A stretch of DNA of 64,000 bases from Lucinisca nassula (taxonomy: Eukaryota > Mollusca > Bivalvia > Lucinida > Lucinidae). Both the position numbers and the translations under genes were made by a program. Positions 41,368 through 51,465 of the stretch are shown here, piece by piece (the first letter of the stretch is position 1; each line of letters begins with the position of its first letter). Below the pieces are notes generated by a model. That model was given only the letters and a program-made list of their open reading frames with translations, ran no database searches and was not told where the DNA came from. The stretch lies in the NCBI GenBank assembly GCA_963580285.1, contig OY757010.1, forward strand, positions 219,437,234 to 219,501,233. The letters run 5' to 3'.

Positions 41368-41859
41368 AAAACAGAAAGGTGTTTGAGTTATACGACCTCA
41401 TATGAAAGTCTGGAGAAGCCCACTCAGATCTGGTTTATAATGTGACAGAAGCCTAGAACTCCCAGAAGCATAGGATGGTCCTTCCTGGCAGCTGTACAGC
41501 TGCAGTAATAGAGAAGATCTATTAAATTGTCCATTATGCACCTTGGGTAGGTGCACACAAAAAACAACAACCCAAAAACATGACCGAAGGGTCAATTTTC
41601 CTGACAGCTCCAAAATGCCTAAAATGCATTTTCATGTCAGAAAATGATCCTTATCAAAAGCTGCCCATCAAACATTTGAGGAACAAGCTTGGATAAGACA
41701 TGCTCCTTGATTTACTGGAGCAACAGTTTATCTGACGGTTCTTGAGTGATGGTGAAAACCTGCACAGCTAAATGGGGAATAGAGCAGTTTAAAGGCTGCT
41801 ATGGAAACAAAAAGCCAAAGAGTAAACCAAGGAATGGAATAGCATGGAACAACCTTCTC
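41368..41859. other. Unannotated stretch
   Basis: No family or coding signal is recognised. Confidence 0.4.
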
Positions 41860-43229
41860 TAGCTACTCCTAAATAGAAAGACAGGGAGAAAGCTAGTCCT
41901 TAATAGAAGGTAGGAGGAAAGCTACTCCTAAACAGAAAGGTAGGAGGAAAGCTACACATAAACAGAAAGGTAGGGAGGGAGAAAGCTACTCCTAAACAGA
42001 AAGGTAGGAGGAAAGCTACTCCTAAATAGAAAGGTAGGGAGGGAGAAAGCTACTCCTAAATAGAAAGGTAGGGAGAAAGCTACTCCTAAACATAAAGGTA
42101 GGTTGAAAGCTAGTCCTAAACAGAAAGGTAGGGATGGAGAAAGCTACTCCCAAATAGAAAGGAAGGAGGAAAGCTACTCCTAAATAGAAAGGTAGGGAGG
42201 GAGAAAACTACTCCTAACAGAAAGGCAGGGAGAAAGCTAGTCCTAAACAGAAAGGTAGGGAGGGAGAAAGCTACTCCCAAATAGAAAGGAGGGAGGAAAG
42301 CCAGTCCTAAACAGAAAGGTAGGGAGGGAGAAAGCTACTCCTAAGTAGAAAGGAAGGAGGAAAGCTGCTCCTAAATAGAAAGGTAGGGAGGGAGAATGCT
42401 ACTCCCAAATAGAAAGGTAGGAGGAAAGCTGCTCCTAAATAGAAAGGTAGGGAGGGAGAAAGCTACTCCTAAGTAGAAAGGAGGGAGGAAAGCCAGTCCT
42501 AAACAGAAAGGTAGGGAGGGAGAATGCTACTCCTAAACAGAAAGGTAGGAGGAAAGCTGCTCCTAAATAGAAAGGTAGGGCGGGAGAAAGCTACTCCTAA
42601 ACAGAAAGGTAGGAGGAAAGCTACTCCTAAACGGAAAGGTAGCGAGGAGGAAAGCTACTCCTAAACAGAAAGGTAGGAGGAAAGCTACTCCTAATTAAAA
42701 AGTAGGGAGAGAGAAAGCTACTCCTAAACAGGAGGAAAGCTACTCCAAAACAGAAAGGTAGGTGGAAAGATATAGAGGTAGGAGGAAAGCTACTCCTAAA
42801 CAGAAAGGTAGGAGGAAAGCTACTCCTAAACAGAAAGGTAGGGAGGGAGAAAGCTACTCCTATACAGAAAGGTAGGGAGAAAGCTACTCCTAAACAGAAA
42901 GATAGAGGGGGGGGGGAGAAAGCTAGTCCTAAACAGAAAAACATGGATAGAGAAAGCTACTCCTAAATAGAAAGACATAGATGGAGATAGCTTAGTAATT
43001 ATACTCCTGAATAGAAAGTCCAGATGGAGAAAGCTACTCTTAAACAGAAAGATTTGGGGAGGAGAAAGCTACTCCTAAATAGAAAGACGTGATAGAGATG
43101 GTTAAGTAACTACTCCTAAATAGAAAGACACCTTGGAGGGAGAAAGCTACTCCTAAATAGAAATATGTGTTGGGATTACTCCTAAACAGAAATAAAGAGC
43201 AGGAAAAAGCTACCCATAAATAGAAAGAT
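41860..43229 (+). repeat. Minisatellite, about 30-35 bp unit
   Basis: AAAGCTACTCCTAAACAGAA then AGGTAGGGAGGGAG recurs some 40 times, with sub-variants AGCTAGTCC, AGCTGCTCC, ATAGAAAGG and AGGAGG. Variant units are interspersed, suggesting repeated local duplication. The last 300 bp (after 42940) are more degraded and spaced by unique bits. Minus-strand frames of FLFRSSFPPT type are direct products of the repeat. Confidence 0.95.
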
Positions 43230-43410
43230 GATAGAGTGTATAATCTTTCCTTTAGAAGAAGAAATGTAGGAAAATTTTGTTCATCTTCATTCCATTTCAA
43301 TTGTACCCCCTTTCATCCCTGAGTTTCTGAAACTGACCCTTCCATCTTTTAATCTAGAAACATATATTTTCAAAAATAGGGGCTTAGGTAAAAATTATAA
43401 TAAAACAAAG

Positions 43411-43480
43411 CAAATAGTGTCAGAGATCCTGATAAGATGGCCCCTTATGAGTTGTCTCATCTGGTTCTACACTCTTTGCA
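43411..43480. repeat. Isolated hairpin core, ATGGCCCC variant
   Basis: CAAATAGTGTCAGAGATCCT and ATCTGGTTCTACACTCTTTG around AAGATGGCCCCTTATGAG. Decayed. Confidence 0.6.
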
Positions 43481-43504
43481 AAGGTGTCTGTACCACTGTA
43501 CCTG

Positions 43505-43570
43505 TTGACATTATAGCGCCAACTGGTTGACATTATAGTGCCAACTGGTTGACATTATAGTGCCAACTGG
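43505..43570 (+). repeat. Three 22-bp tandem repeats
   Basis: TTGACATTATAGYGCCAACT-GG is repeated exactly three times (43505, 43527, 43549); only one base differs in the first unit. Confidence 0.95.
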
Positions 43571-43759
43571 AGGTATGTAGTTGTCACTGAGCCTGGAGAC
43601 CTTTATTAGGGCCATCTGAGTCACTGGCATACATCTCTCCAGAGACATTTCAAGCAAGGAAAAAGGCAAGCAGGGTACTAGCAAATTACATGTAAAAGTT
43701 ATCAAAGCACTTAATTGTTCTATCTTAGTTCATTATACCCAATCGAAATTCCTTTTGGC

Positions 43760-43972
43760 TTAACCTTTAACCTGCTGAATATTCATATATGCCACACCCA
43801 CTACCAATTATCAACCAATCAGATTACTTGATGCAAATTATTGCAACAAATTCACAATCTGAATGACAAACAATGTAGATCCTGATCAGATGGCTTCTTC
43901 AGAAGCCATCTGATCTGGATCTACATTGTTTCAAAGAAAAGGCATATCCGGGTTCAGCAGGACAAGGGTTAA
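43760..43972 (+). mobile_element. MITE-B, GCCCGG subtype, full length
   Basis: TTAACCTTTAACCTGCTG to CAGCAGGACAAGGGTTAA, with core AAACAATGTAGATCC and short arm GGCATATCCGGGTT. Confidence 0.94.
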
Positions 43973-44267
43973 GAAGATCTGCTAAAATACTTAACTCATG
44001 GTTTAAAACAACCAGACAAAATAACAAGTTTTCTAATCTTCCTAAATCCCTAGGTAAAATTTTATCAGCCTTTTCAATCATACAGTCAGAAGTTTATCAT
44101 AAATGAAAGTTTTAAACCAACATGAATTTAGATATATACATAACAGCTTCAGTAATGAGCTGTATTTTAATATATTCAATTCTGAAGCTTATGAATGTGG
44201 GGAAGTGCATGTGTGGCGGTGGGGTGGAGATTTTAGCTTTATATAATAGTCTTCCATGGAGTCATAT
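43973..44267. other. Unannotated stretch
   Basis: No family is recognised. Confidence 0.4.
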
Positions 44268-44280
44268 ACTTGTTTGTTTG

Positions 44281-44556
44281 ATTTGGGGTTTAATGTTTCA
44301 ATCAACACTGCATAGGTCATTTTGGAGACGTTGCTTCCAATTCTGTGGGACTTTTACCTGACACTGAGACGAAATGCCTTCTCAAGCCCTGCCGCCCAGG
44401 GTGTATATGCATGGACGTTCCAACTCGCACCACTTTTCCTGGGCATGCTTAGAACCTCCAAGCGGTATACCAGTACTCAAGTGTGGTTGGTTTCAGCTCT
44501 GCATGGAAGAATCATGCAGCCGATCTATTTCTTCAAGCCCCGATGGGCAGTGGCAG
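44281..44556 (-). mobile_element. SINE-A, full length, 13-bp TSD
   Basis: The direct repeats GGAGTCATATACT lie at 44268-44280 and 44557-44569. About 15 bp at the CAATGAAACCAATAG block are deleted (CCGCCCAGGGTGTATATGC). Confidence 0.96.
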
Positions 44557-44649
44557 GGAGTCATATACTACATGAACATATTATCTACCCAATCTGAGGT
44601 TCACTGAAGTTAATCTAGTATTAAAATGTCCATTTTTGTCCACATCAAG

Positions 44650-44870
44650 AAATTATACACCTATATAATTTTGACCCTCTTGAACCCTACTTTTATACAC
44701 TAAAACTGGGGTTTACAGGGGTAAACTCTTTCTTATTTCTGCTCTTTTGAGCAGAAATAAGTTCGAGGCGGTTCTAAAGAGTACCTATAATATATATTTT
44801 AGAGCAGCAATGAACAAAAATATCACAATATTTCATCTTAAAATTTTTGCTTTTTCGGTGGTAAAATTTA
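44650..44870. mobile_element. MITE-J, half hairpin
   Basis: ACTAAAACTGGGGTTTACAG and CTTATTTCTGCTCTTTTGAG, then AGGCGGTTCTAAAGAGTACC. One side of the hairpin is replaced by an inverted duplicate of TTATTTCTGCTC. Confidence 0.65.
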
Positions 44871-44957
44871 CAATATATTTGTATAGGTGTATTTTCGTAA
44901 TGGCCTCAGAGATTCAAACCTATTACCTCCTGCTGTGAGGCACTAAGGCTCCCACTG

Positions 44958-45290
44958 CAGGGTTCAACATTAACTTTTTAAATAACTGGACATCTTGGGA
45001 TGCACTAGACCTGATATAATTTAAGTTCAACTGGACCAAAGAAATGATGAAAATCATACTAAAGTGATACATTTGTTCTACAGTCATCAGATTATTATTA
45101 TTTATTTACATAGTAAACATTTAAGCAATGAACCATTTTATGGTAAATGAGTTAAAAACATGGATTTTAATAACTGTGATGGCAGATTTTTAACTGGACC
45201 ATTCGGACCCAGCCAACCAATGATCTTACTAGACCTGACCAGCTTTTCACTAGACAATGTCCATCGGTCTTGGGTTAATGTCGAACCCTG
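44958..45290. mobile_element. hAT5-like MITE
   Basis: Terminal inverted repeats CAGGGTTCAACATTAAC and GTTAATGTCGAACCCTG are flanked by CACTG at 44953-44957 and 45291-45295. The 333-bp interior has inverted TAGACCTGA-type motifs and no coding capacity. hAT elements normally duplicate 8 bp. A 5-bp duplication fits the hAT5 group as I know it. Confidence 0.82.
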
Positions 45291-45436
45291 CACTGGAGCA
45301 CTTCAGCACAGAATTATACATACCCATCACAATGAAATCTCTGCAGGATTAATAGTCAAGAATAAGTACAGCCACCATTCTCCTGAGACCTTTCCGTTAA
45401 CCCACATTGAATGTCTACCATCCCATATTGGTGACA

Positions 45437-45675
45437 ATGTAAACTGGCAGATCAGGTGCTGCAGAATGCAGAGTAACTTGTGCCCAGATATGCCTTATTT
45501 TCCAAACAATGAAGATCCAGATCAGATGGCTTCTGACGAAGCCATCTGATCAGGATCCTCATTGTTTGCCATTCAGATTGTGAATTTGTTGCAATAATTT
45601 GCATCAACTAATCTGATTGGTTGATAATCGGTAGTAGGTGTGGCATATATAAATATTCAGCAGGTCAAGGGTTAA
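45437..45675 (-). mobile_element. MITE-B joined to a C/D core scrap
   Basis: ACTGGCAGATCAGGTGCTGC-AGAATGCAG (half of a C/D core) runs into a MITE-B whose left end is eroded (GTAACTTGTGCCCAGATATG). The rest is intact, ending CAGCAGGTCAAGGGTTAA. It is of the GCCCGG subtype. Confidence 0.8.
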
Positions 45676-46225
45676 CAATCATTTACTGAAAGTACAGAAA
45701 TATTTCTAAAACTAATATTACATGTGCTGCAAGCCCCTAAATCTGGAAATGGGTTTGTCCAAAGCTGTTCTATGAGTCGGATTCCAGTGGTCATAAGATG
45801 CCAAGATAAACAGCATCTGTGCATCTTGCAAACTTTTTTTAATTATTTTGCATATTGACAAACAATGTGAACCCTACAGAAGCATCTGATCTGGGTCCAC
45901 ATTGCTTGCAACAATAACTTTTAAAGTAACAAAACCTGGCAACAAAGCAGACAACAATAGTTGTGATTGGCATCTTAAGATAAAGATGGGCAATCAATAC
46001 AGGTCTATGAAACAGTCATGTTTGTGCATATAACCATATACAGAATTGATTACAACAAGAACTATTTGATAATGATCAGACCAAGAAAAGTCATTAAATT
46101 TTCAACTATCTGACATACACAGCTATAATCAATAAAGCTTTTACCCATTTTATACCAAGAAAACTGACACTGTGAAACAGTTCAGGCCCAGAAATGATGT
46201 CTGATCAGGTGTCTTCAATATTTTA
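45676..46225. other. Mostly unannotated; core remnants
   Basis: CAAACAATGTGAACCCTACA with TCTGATCTGGGTCCACATTG (45861-45905), and TTTTATACCAAGAAAACTGA plus a GGCCCAGAAATGATGTCTGA scrap (46150-46205), are decayed core elements. Confidence 0.5.
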
Positions 46226-46316
46226 AGGCACTGGCCCGCGTCTGACCAGGGCTTGCCGTGAGTGAGTCTGCTTGCTGATGTCAGGTTTTCGGGTTTCCCA
46301 CCAACCATAAAAATCC

Positions 46317-46529
46317 TTAACCCTTATCTTGCTGAATATTCATTTAAGCCACACCCATTTCTCTCTATCATCCAATCAAAATACTTGATGTAATTTATTG
46401 CTACAAATTCATAAACTGAATGCCAAACAGTGTAGATCCTGATCAGATGGCTTCTTCAGAAGCCATCTGATCTGGATCTACACTGTTTCCAAAGATAGGG
46501 GTTGTCGTGAACAGCAAGATAAGGGTTAA
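46317..46529 (+). mobile_element. MITE-B, first unit of the duplication
   Basis: TTAACCCTTATCTTGCTG to CAGCAAGATAAGGGTTAA, 213 bp, core intact. This is a clean reference copy for the family. Confidence 0.95.
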
Positions 46530-46619
46530 GGCACTGGCCCACGTCTGACCAGGGCTTGCCGTGAGTGAGTCTGCTCGCCCATGTCCTGTTTTCGGGTTTC
46601 CCACCAACCATAGAAATCC

Positions 46620-46832
46620 TTAACCCTTCTCTTGCTGAATATTCATTTAAGCCACACCCATTTCTCTCTATCATCCAATCAAAATACTTGATGTAATTTA
46701 TTGCTACAAATTCATAAACTGAATGCCAAACAGTGTAGATCCTGATCAGATGGCTTCTTCAGAAGCCATCTGATCTGGATCTACACTGTTTCCAAAGATA
46801 GGGGTTGTCGTGAACAGCAAGATAAGAGTTAA
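46620..46832 (+). mobile_element. MITE-B, second unit of the duplication
   Basis: TTAACCCTTCTCTTGCTG to CAGCAAGATAAGAGTTAA. It differs from the previous copy at only a few bases. Confidence 0.95.
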
Positions 46833-46840
46833 AATTCAGA

Positions 46841-46990
46841 CCTCTTGAGGACTTGCTGTCATTCTCCTATGATTTTAGCAATTTTGTTTTGAGTCTTAAA
46901 AGTGGAGACTGAATTGCAAACAGTGTAGAGCCTTATCAGTCTGATATGGCTTAGGCCTGTCAGTCCCAATACTTAGGGTCATTATGCATT
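46841..46990 (+). mobile_element. Family U hairpin element, copy 2
   Basis: CCTCTTGAGGACTTGCTGTC, AAAAGTGGAGACTGAATTGC, AAACAGTGTAGAGCC, GGCTTAGGCCTGTCAGTCCC. It aligns with 16391-16565. The core's second arm is lost. Confidence 0.65.
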
Positions 46991-47059
46991 AGGAAAGCAT
47001 GTCCGTAAGAAATAATGGCGTCCAACATGGTGTCAGAAAATGATAAATATTAGGTAAAA

Positions 47060-47270
47060 ATTATAACATCTTTATTAATACTGCTTTCAACATAGATTGT
47101 GGGTGCTCGCTAGAACCGCCTCAATGAGGCGGTTCTATCGAGTACCCACAATCTATGTTTTTGAGCAAAAAATAAGGCAGATAATGTATAGCCCCGTAAA
47201 CCCCACTTTTCTCTATATAAAGTGGGGTTTAGGGGGGGTCTTTGTTTCACGGACTTGTTATTGTGATGGT
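47060..47270. mobile_element. MITE-J, strong hairpin
   Basis: ACATAGATTGTGGGTGCTCG, CTAGAACCGCCTCAATGAGG and a near-perfect mirror to CCCACAATCTATGTTT, then AAAGTGGGGTTTAGGGGGGG and GTTTCACGGACTTGTT as at 33930. Confidence 0.85.
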
Positions 47271-47785
47271 AAAATGGATAGCCCATGCTTAGCAAAATTC
47301 CAAGCCAAATATCCATTTTGAAAGTTGAAAGCTTTCATAGTTGAAAGTTTTCATTTAAAATTTATTTCATTTTTTCACCATCCCAGGTACAATTGAAGCA
47401 TGATGGCACTCATATTCCTCCCTGACAGTAACCAGGCAATTCTGATCTCAGCTACAAGTTGAAAGCAAGCAGAAAAAGACTGCCCCACCTTACACAGTCA
47501 CCTGCCACTTGCTATTCAGTTTGAAAGTAGTGGATTAAAGAAGAGAAAGCACTTCAAAACATAATCAAAATCAATCTGTTTGTTCAGGCGATTTTCAAGT
47601 TGACAAAAAATTGGGTGCTTGACAACAAAAAGTCTGGAATGTCATGAACACTTCACACCTAAAGTGTTATCCCATGGAGTGAAAAGTTAAGTAAATATTT
47701 CCAAAGTGTCTGCCACCTTCACAGACATTTTCCTTTTGTGTTGTGAATTCAAGTCTCTTGCCGCCCATTAGAACCTTACACCTAA
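47271..47785. other. Unannotated stretch
   Basis: GTTGAAAGCTTTCATAGTTG-AAAG (47323) is a short repetition. Nothing else is recognised. Confidence 0.4.
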
Positions 47786-47998
47786 TTAACCCTTGTCCTG
47801 CTGAGCCCGGATATGACTTATCTTTCAAACAATGTAGATCCAGATCAGATGGCTTCTGAAGTAGCCATCTGATCAGGATCTTCATTGTTTGTCATTCAGT
47901 TTATGAATTTCTTGCAATGATTTGCATCAAGAAATCTGATTGGTTGATAATTAGTGGTGGGTGTGGCATATATAAATATTCAGCAGGACAAGGGTTAA
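47786..47998 (-). mobile_element. MITE-B, GCCCGG subtype, full length
   Basis: TTAACCCTTGTCCTGCTG to CAGCAGGACAAGGGTTAA. The second TTAA is shared with the next element. Confidence 0.94.
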
Positions 47999-48212
47999 CT
48001 CTTATCCTGCTGATTTCCCGGTCAGACCATGTGACTGCCATATTTGGAAGTCAAGTGACCCATAATACTTCCAGTAGAAATGGCAGAAGATGTTTTGCCT
48101 ACAATGTGTCAAAGTATGAGCAGTTCAGGTTTAAGGAAATAATGGCTGCTGAAATAATGGCATCCCCTCCAAAGGACAAGTATTGAATACTGCTCAGCAT
48201 GCTAAAGGTTAA
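47995..48212 (+). mobile_element. MITE with B-like ends but an unrelated interior
   Basis: TTAACTCTTATCCTGCTGA at left. The right end reads CTCAGCATGCTAAAGGTTAA, whose reverse complement is TTAACCTTTAGCATGCTGAG. The interior (GGTCAGACCATGTGACTGCC ... GGCATCCCCTCCAAAGGACA) has no central core hairpin and no match to B arms. It is directly fused to the preceding MITE-B through one TTAA. Confidence 0.75.
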
Positions 48213-48535
48213 AGTTTTCTTTTCCTATTTTTAGCTCTGGTAGCCATTCTGTTCATCCGAATGGAACACTCAAGCGATTTTTGTTGAGGTAACCCAAGGA
48301 ACATTTCTGTTTAACTATTTTGAAATTGGGTCAGTAGCCAAGGAGATGTCGTTTTAAGTGTGTGTGTGTGTGGGGGGGGGGGGGTATGTTTTTTGCTCTA
48401 GTGGCCTTTATCTTTGGCGGAGCAGAAGCATTTAGGCAATTTTGGTAGTGGGTCTACCAAGGAACATTTCTGGAAAATTATTTCAAAATCTGTCCACCAT
48501 TTTTAAGCAGGAGATGTCTATTAAAATTTGAAAGC
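48213..48535. other. Unannotated; TG/G tract
   Basis: A (TG)n run then a 13-G run at 48358-48384. AAGGAACATTTCTG is repeated at 48297 and 48461, within two diverged units of about 165 bp. Confidence 0.5.
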
Positions 48536-48690
48536 TTCCTCCTTCTTTAAAATTTATTTGGAAAATGACTAAACTTTTTGCAAATAGTGTAGGCCCTGAT
48601 CAGATGCTGCATTATGCGGCATCTGATCTGGGACTACACTGTTTGCCAATTGCCTAGCTGTTTTGGGGTTTCTGGTACGAAATGGTTTAA
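48536..48690 (-). mobile_element. MITE-C, left end truncated
   Basis: CTTCCTCCTTCTTTAAAATT, a core with apex CAGATGCTGCATTATGCGGCATCTG, and the end GGTTTCTGGTACGAAATGGT-TTAA. Confidence 0.88.
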
Positions 48691-49146
48691 AAACTGGCCA
48701 CAAGTCCTTAAAATTAAAATTTTCGTCCATTCTAGACAAATCTTTAATGTCAATATGTGACAGTGGCTGGAAAAAGCTTGGACATTCAACCTGACTTTTT
48801 AATATAATAGGTTTTTGTGGTTTTTAATTTTCTTAACAAATCAAATTGTGACAAAACTGGCTTCATAAATATTAGTAATTGATGGTCAATATTTGCTCTG
48901 TGACATTTTCATTGGATTTTCCTACATTGTGGCAAGGTGTTGTAACTTATTTATTGTGTTGCTTTGGAATATAATGACTCAAATAGATTAAGAAAATCTT
49001 GAAGTGATCCGTTATGAAGCGATCAAATATAAGACTTTCAGGCTTAACACTTTTTGGCCAATAACCAGTCACTAAAATACCAACTAAAATCAACAAACCA
49101 ATAATAATTGTCAAAATGACCAGCAAAGATTTAAAGGTGATTCAAT
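48691..49146. other. Unannotated stretch
   Basis: No family or coding signal is recognised. Confidence 0.4.
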
Positions 49147-49165
49147 GGGGGGGGGGGGGGGGGGG
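49147..49165. repeat. Homopolymer G tract
   Basis: Nineteen consecutive G. Confidence 0.9.
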
Positions 49166-49268
49166 TAAATAAATTCAAGGCTATTTTTGTTCTTCATAAA
49201 AAGGTTTCATTCTTGGTACTTGTAAAAAGGTTGTACAAGAGATCATCATAACTTCTTGCAGAGCATTA

Positions 49269-49450
49269 TATTCACCTTTTTTTAATTATCTGCTGGTTCC
49301 TAGTCTGGAGGTTATCAGTGTTGGAAAACCAGGTAACCAGACCCCCCTGACCATGAAAAGTCAGGGGGGTCTGGTTACCTGTTTTTCTAATATTGATAAT
49401 GTGTAAGCTGGGAGCCAGCAAATACATGTAATGCAAAAATGGTGAATATA
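49269..49450. mobile_element. MITE-K copy 3
   Basis: TATTCACCTTTTTTTAATTA to ATGCAAAAATGGTGAATATA. The apex CCTGACCATGAAAAGTCAGG is asymmetric compared with the other two copies. Confidence 0.87.
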
Positions 49451-49819
49451 TCCAGCATCTCCTACAATTTGACATGAGACTGACCTTTATGTAAAGAATA
49501 AATTAGTCAATGTTATCACCTAATATGTCGGCTTTCATAAACTTCTCGTGAATTTTCGGCATCTCGTGAATTGCAACCCATTTACCGACCTCTTTGTGTT
49601 GAATAACAATATCGCCAAAGATGGTGAAGATAAATACAGGCATTCAGTCGGGTGTGAAATTATGGTAATAGAGGTCACAAGTCTCATGTCAATTTGTTTG
49701 AACTATACTTATTATATAACATGCATGATGATGACATCACTTGAATTGGGAGGGGTGGGGAGGGGTGACTTGGAGGGAACCACACGTATTTCAGTGGCAA
49801 TTTTCAAACAAGTTTAGTC
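49451..49819. other. Unannotated stretch
   Basis: TCTCGTGAATT is repeated at 49544 and 49562. Nothing else is recognised. Confidence 0.4.
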
Positions 49820-49825
49820 TAATGT

Positions 49826-50623
49826 CAGAGCTACAGATAAATTTTAGGCCAAAGAGTATTTTACTCCCTGATTTTTTTTTCAAAGGGTATTTCAGGTCCT
49901 AGAAATTTACTGAAAGAGTAAAATGTTACAGTTTTTTGGAAAGTGTATTTTGACACATAATATGCTTTTTATTCCCAAGTGTGTCAGTTTTTATAACATA
50001 TTGATGATAATAATTATCATAGCTTCAGATAAGGCGCTTTTTTCATCAGAAAAGTACATACATTTTTCTTATTTCTGCACATAAACATACACGTAATTAT
50101 GTTGTTGGTATTCATTAGAAGTGCCTCACTTCATTTGGATTTTTTCTCGATTTCTCGGAAACAGCCGCTAATCACATCATCTAGTATTGTTCTTGCAATC
50201 TTAGAGGGGGTCTGTTACTTCCTTCCTTGTTAGGAAGTTCAATATGTTGCCCGCATTTGCTGGCATTTTCGGTCTAAAACGACCGGACTGCAACAATTTC
50301 TCCGCCATTTGTTTGCATTGGAAACCAACAGAGTGATTTCCCTTGCCGATCTATTATTCTAATCACGATTGGCCTAACGAAAACAAAAGTACCAATCAGA
50401 CAACGTATTACACAGCGGCTTTTGGTAGAACCGGATATGAAGTTGGGTTGCTCGATTTACCGAAACGAAGTCGGTTTACTCCAACTTTTATTTTGCACCC
50501 GTCGGGACCATGACGTACCCGTTTTTTCCAATGCGTATCGGTACGCGAAAAATCGATTTTCAATACGTTTTTAATGAAAATTAATGCCTATATACGCGGA
50601 TACGCGCCTTATCTGTAGCTCTG
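49826..50623. mobile_element. DNA transposon, CAGAGCTACAGATAA ends, 6-bp flanking repeat
   Basis: Exact 15-bp inverted ends CAGAGCTACAGATAA and TTATCTGTAGCTCTG are flanked by TAATGT at 49820-49825 and 50624-50629. Inside is a third, mutated end copy (TAGCTTCAGATAAGGCGC at 50025) and half a J hairpin (about 50060-50130). The last 450 bp are richer in CpG (ACGCGGATACGCGCC) than the flanks. No transposase is seen. A 6-bp duplication does not match the common superfamilies. A decayed 8-bp hAT or P-type site is possible. Confidence 0.78.
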
Positions 50624-50629
50624 TAATGT

Positions 50630-50985
50630 TATTCCATGTCTGATTCTTTCAAATTACCTTGAATACCCTCCTTTACTTTGTATGTCAGTTTGAGATACAG
50701 ATGACTGTTGATATACCCCTCATCCCACCTACTGTGCTGACACTAAAGCTAACTGATCTACCAGGATGATTATTATCAATAAGTAAGAAATTATTAGACA
50801 TGAGCCATTCACACCTATGGTCTAACAAGGAATGAAAATACATACAGCAGTGGAGCTGGAAGTAACAGTTACATCAAACCTCAGGGATCTGCCTAAAAAA
50901 GCAAACAAATAAACCTCCAGGTGTGGAAGTGGCTGTTCAAACTGTGTTTCATAACTGACATCCCATCTCAGATCAGCAGATAAAT
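50630..50985. other. Unannotated stretch
   Basis: No family is recognised. Confidence 0.4.
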
Positions 50986-51005
50986 CCCCCCCCCCCCCCC
51001 CCCCC
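50986..51005. repeat. Homopolymer C tract with CA repeat
   Basis: Twenty C, then (CA)n to 51017. Confidence 0.9.
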
Positions 51006-51013
51006 ACACACAC

Positions 51014-51465
51014 ACAGCACATGTTGAATATGAAAGCAGTATCACTAAGCAATCGAAAGGTATGACCTATATTCAAGTGTTATAAAAATAGGTCAAGGTA
51101 CAAGGTAAAAAATTATTGGATCTTTGGAAAGGTCTTAAGACATAGAATGCACATGTTAAATATGAAAGCCCTATCACTTACAAATAGAAAGTTATGGCCA
51201 ATGTTAACCCTTATCTTGCTGAATATTCATTTAAGCCACACCCATTTTTGTCTATCAACCAATCAGATTATTTGATGTAATTTATTGCTACAAATTCATA
51301 AACTGAAGGCAAAACAGTGTAGATCCTGATCAGATGGCTTCTTCAGAAGCCATCTGATCTGGATCTACACTGTTTCCAAAGATAGGGGCTGTCGTGAACA
51401 GCAAGATAAGGGTTAAAGTTTTTAAAAAGTAGGTCAAATGTCAAGGTCATGCATGATGACGATAC
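51014..51465 (+). repeat. Array-I fragment split by MITE-B
   Basis: AGCACATGTTGAATATGAAA, GCAGTATCACTAAGCAATCG and GGTCTTAAGACATAGAATGC match the first units at 34415-34580. The sequence stops at GGCCAATGTTAA and resumes as TTAAAGTTTTTAAAAAGTAG after the MITE. Confidence 0.88.
51204..51416 (+). mobile_element. MITE-B inserted into array-I repeat; target known
   Basis: TTAACCCTTATCTTGCTG to CAGCAAGATAAGGGTTAA. Uninterrupted relatives (for example 35047-35066) read AATGTTAAAGTTTTTAAAAA. They have a single TTAA where this copy has one on each side, so TTAA is the duplicated target. Confidence 0.97.

Larger units (their letters stand above)
46226..46832 (+). repeat. Tandem segmental duplication of about 303 bp, each with a MITE-B
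   Basis: GGCACTGGCCCGCGTCTGAC at 46229 recurs as GGCACTGGCCCACGTCTGAC at 46531. The whole block including the MITE-B is repeated with few differences. So one MITE insertion preceded a tandem duplication. Confidence 0.93.

Noticed and set aside
42627..43300. Minus-strand open frames rich in FLFRSSFPP repeats (105 and 86 residues)
   Set aside because: They are literal translations of the 30-35 bp minisatellite. Unit-length changes would frameshift any real protein, and similar frames appear wherever the repeat is in phase.
45160..45549. 129-residue plus-strand frame
   Set aside because: It begins inside the hAT5-like MITE, crosses unique DNA and ends in MITE-B core sequence (PDQMASDEAI). It is a chance read-through of two unrelated elements.
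5431..51416. Regularly recurring palindromic repeats reminiscent of a CRISPR array
   Set aside because: The copies are dispersed over tens of kilobases, in both orientations, at irregular distances, and each is a TTAA-flanked MITE. The sequence is animal-like.
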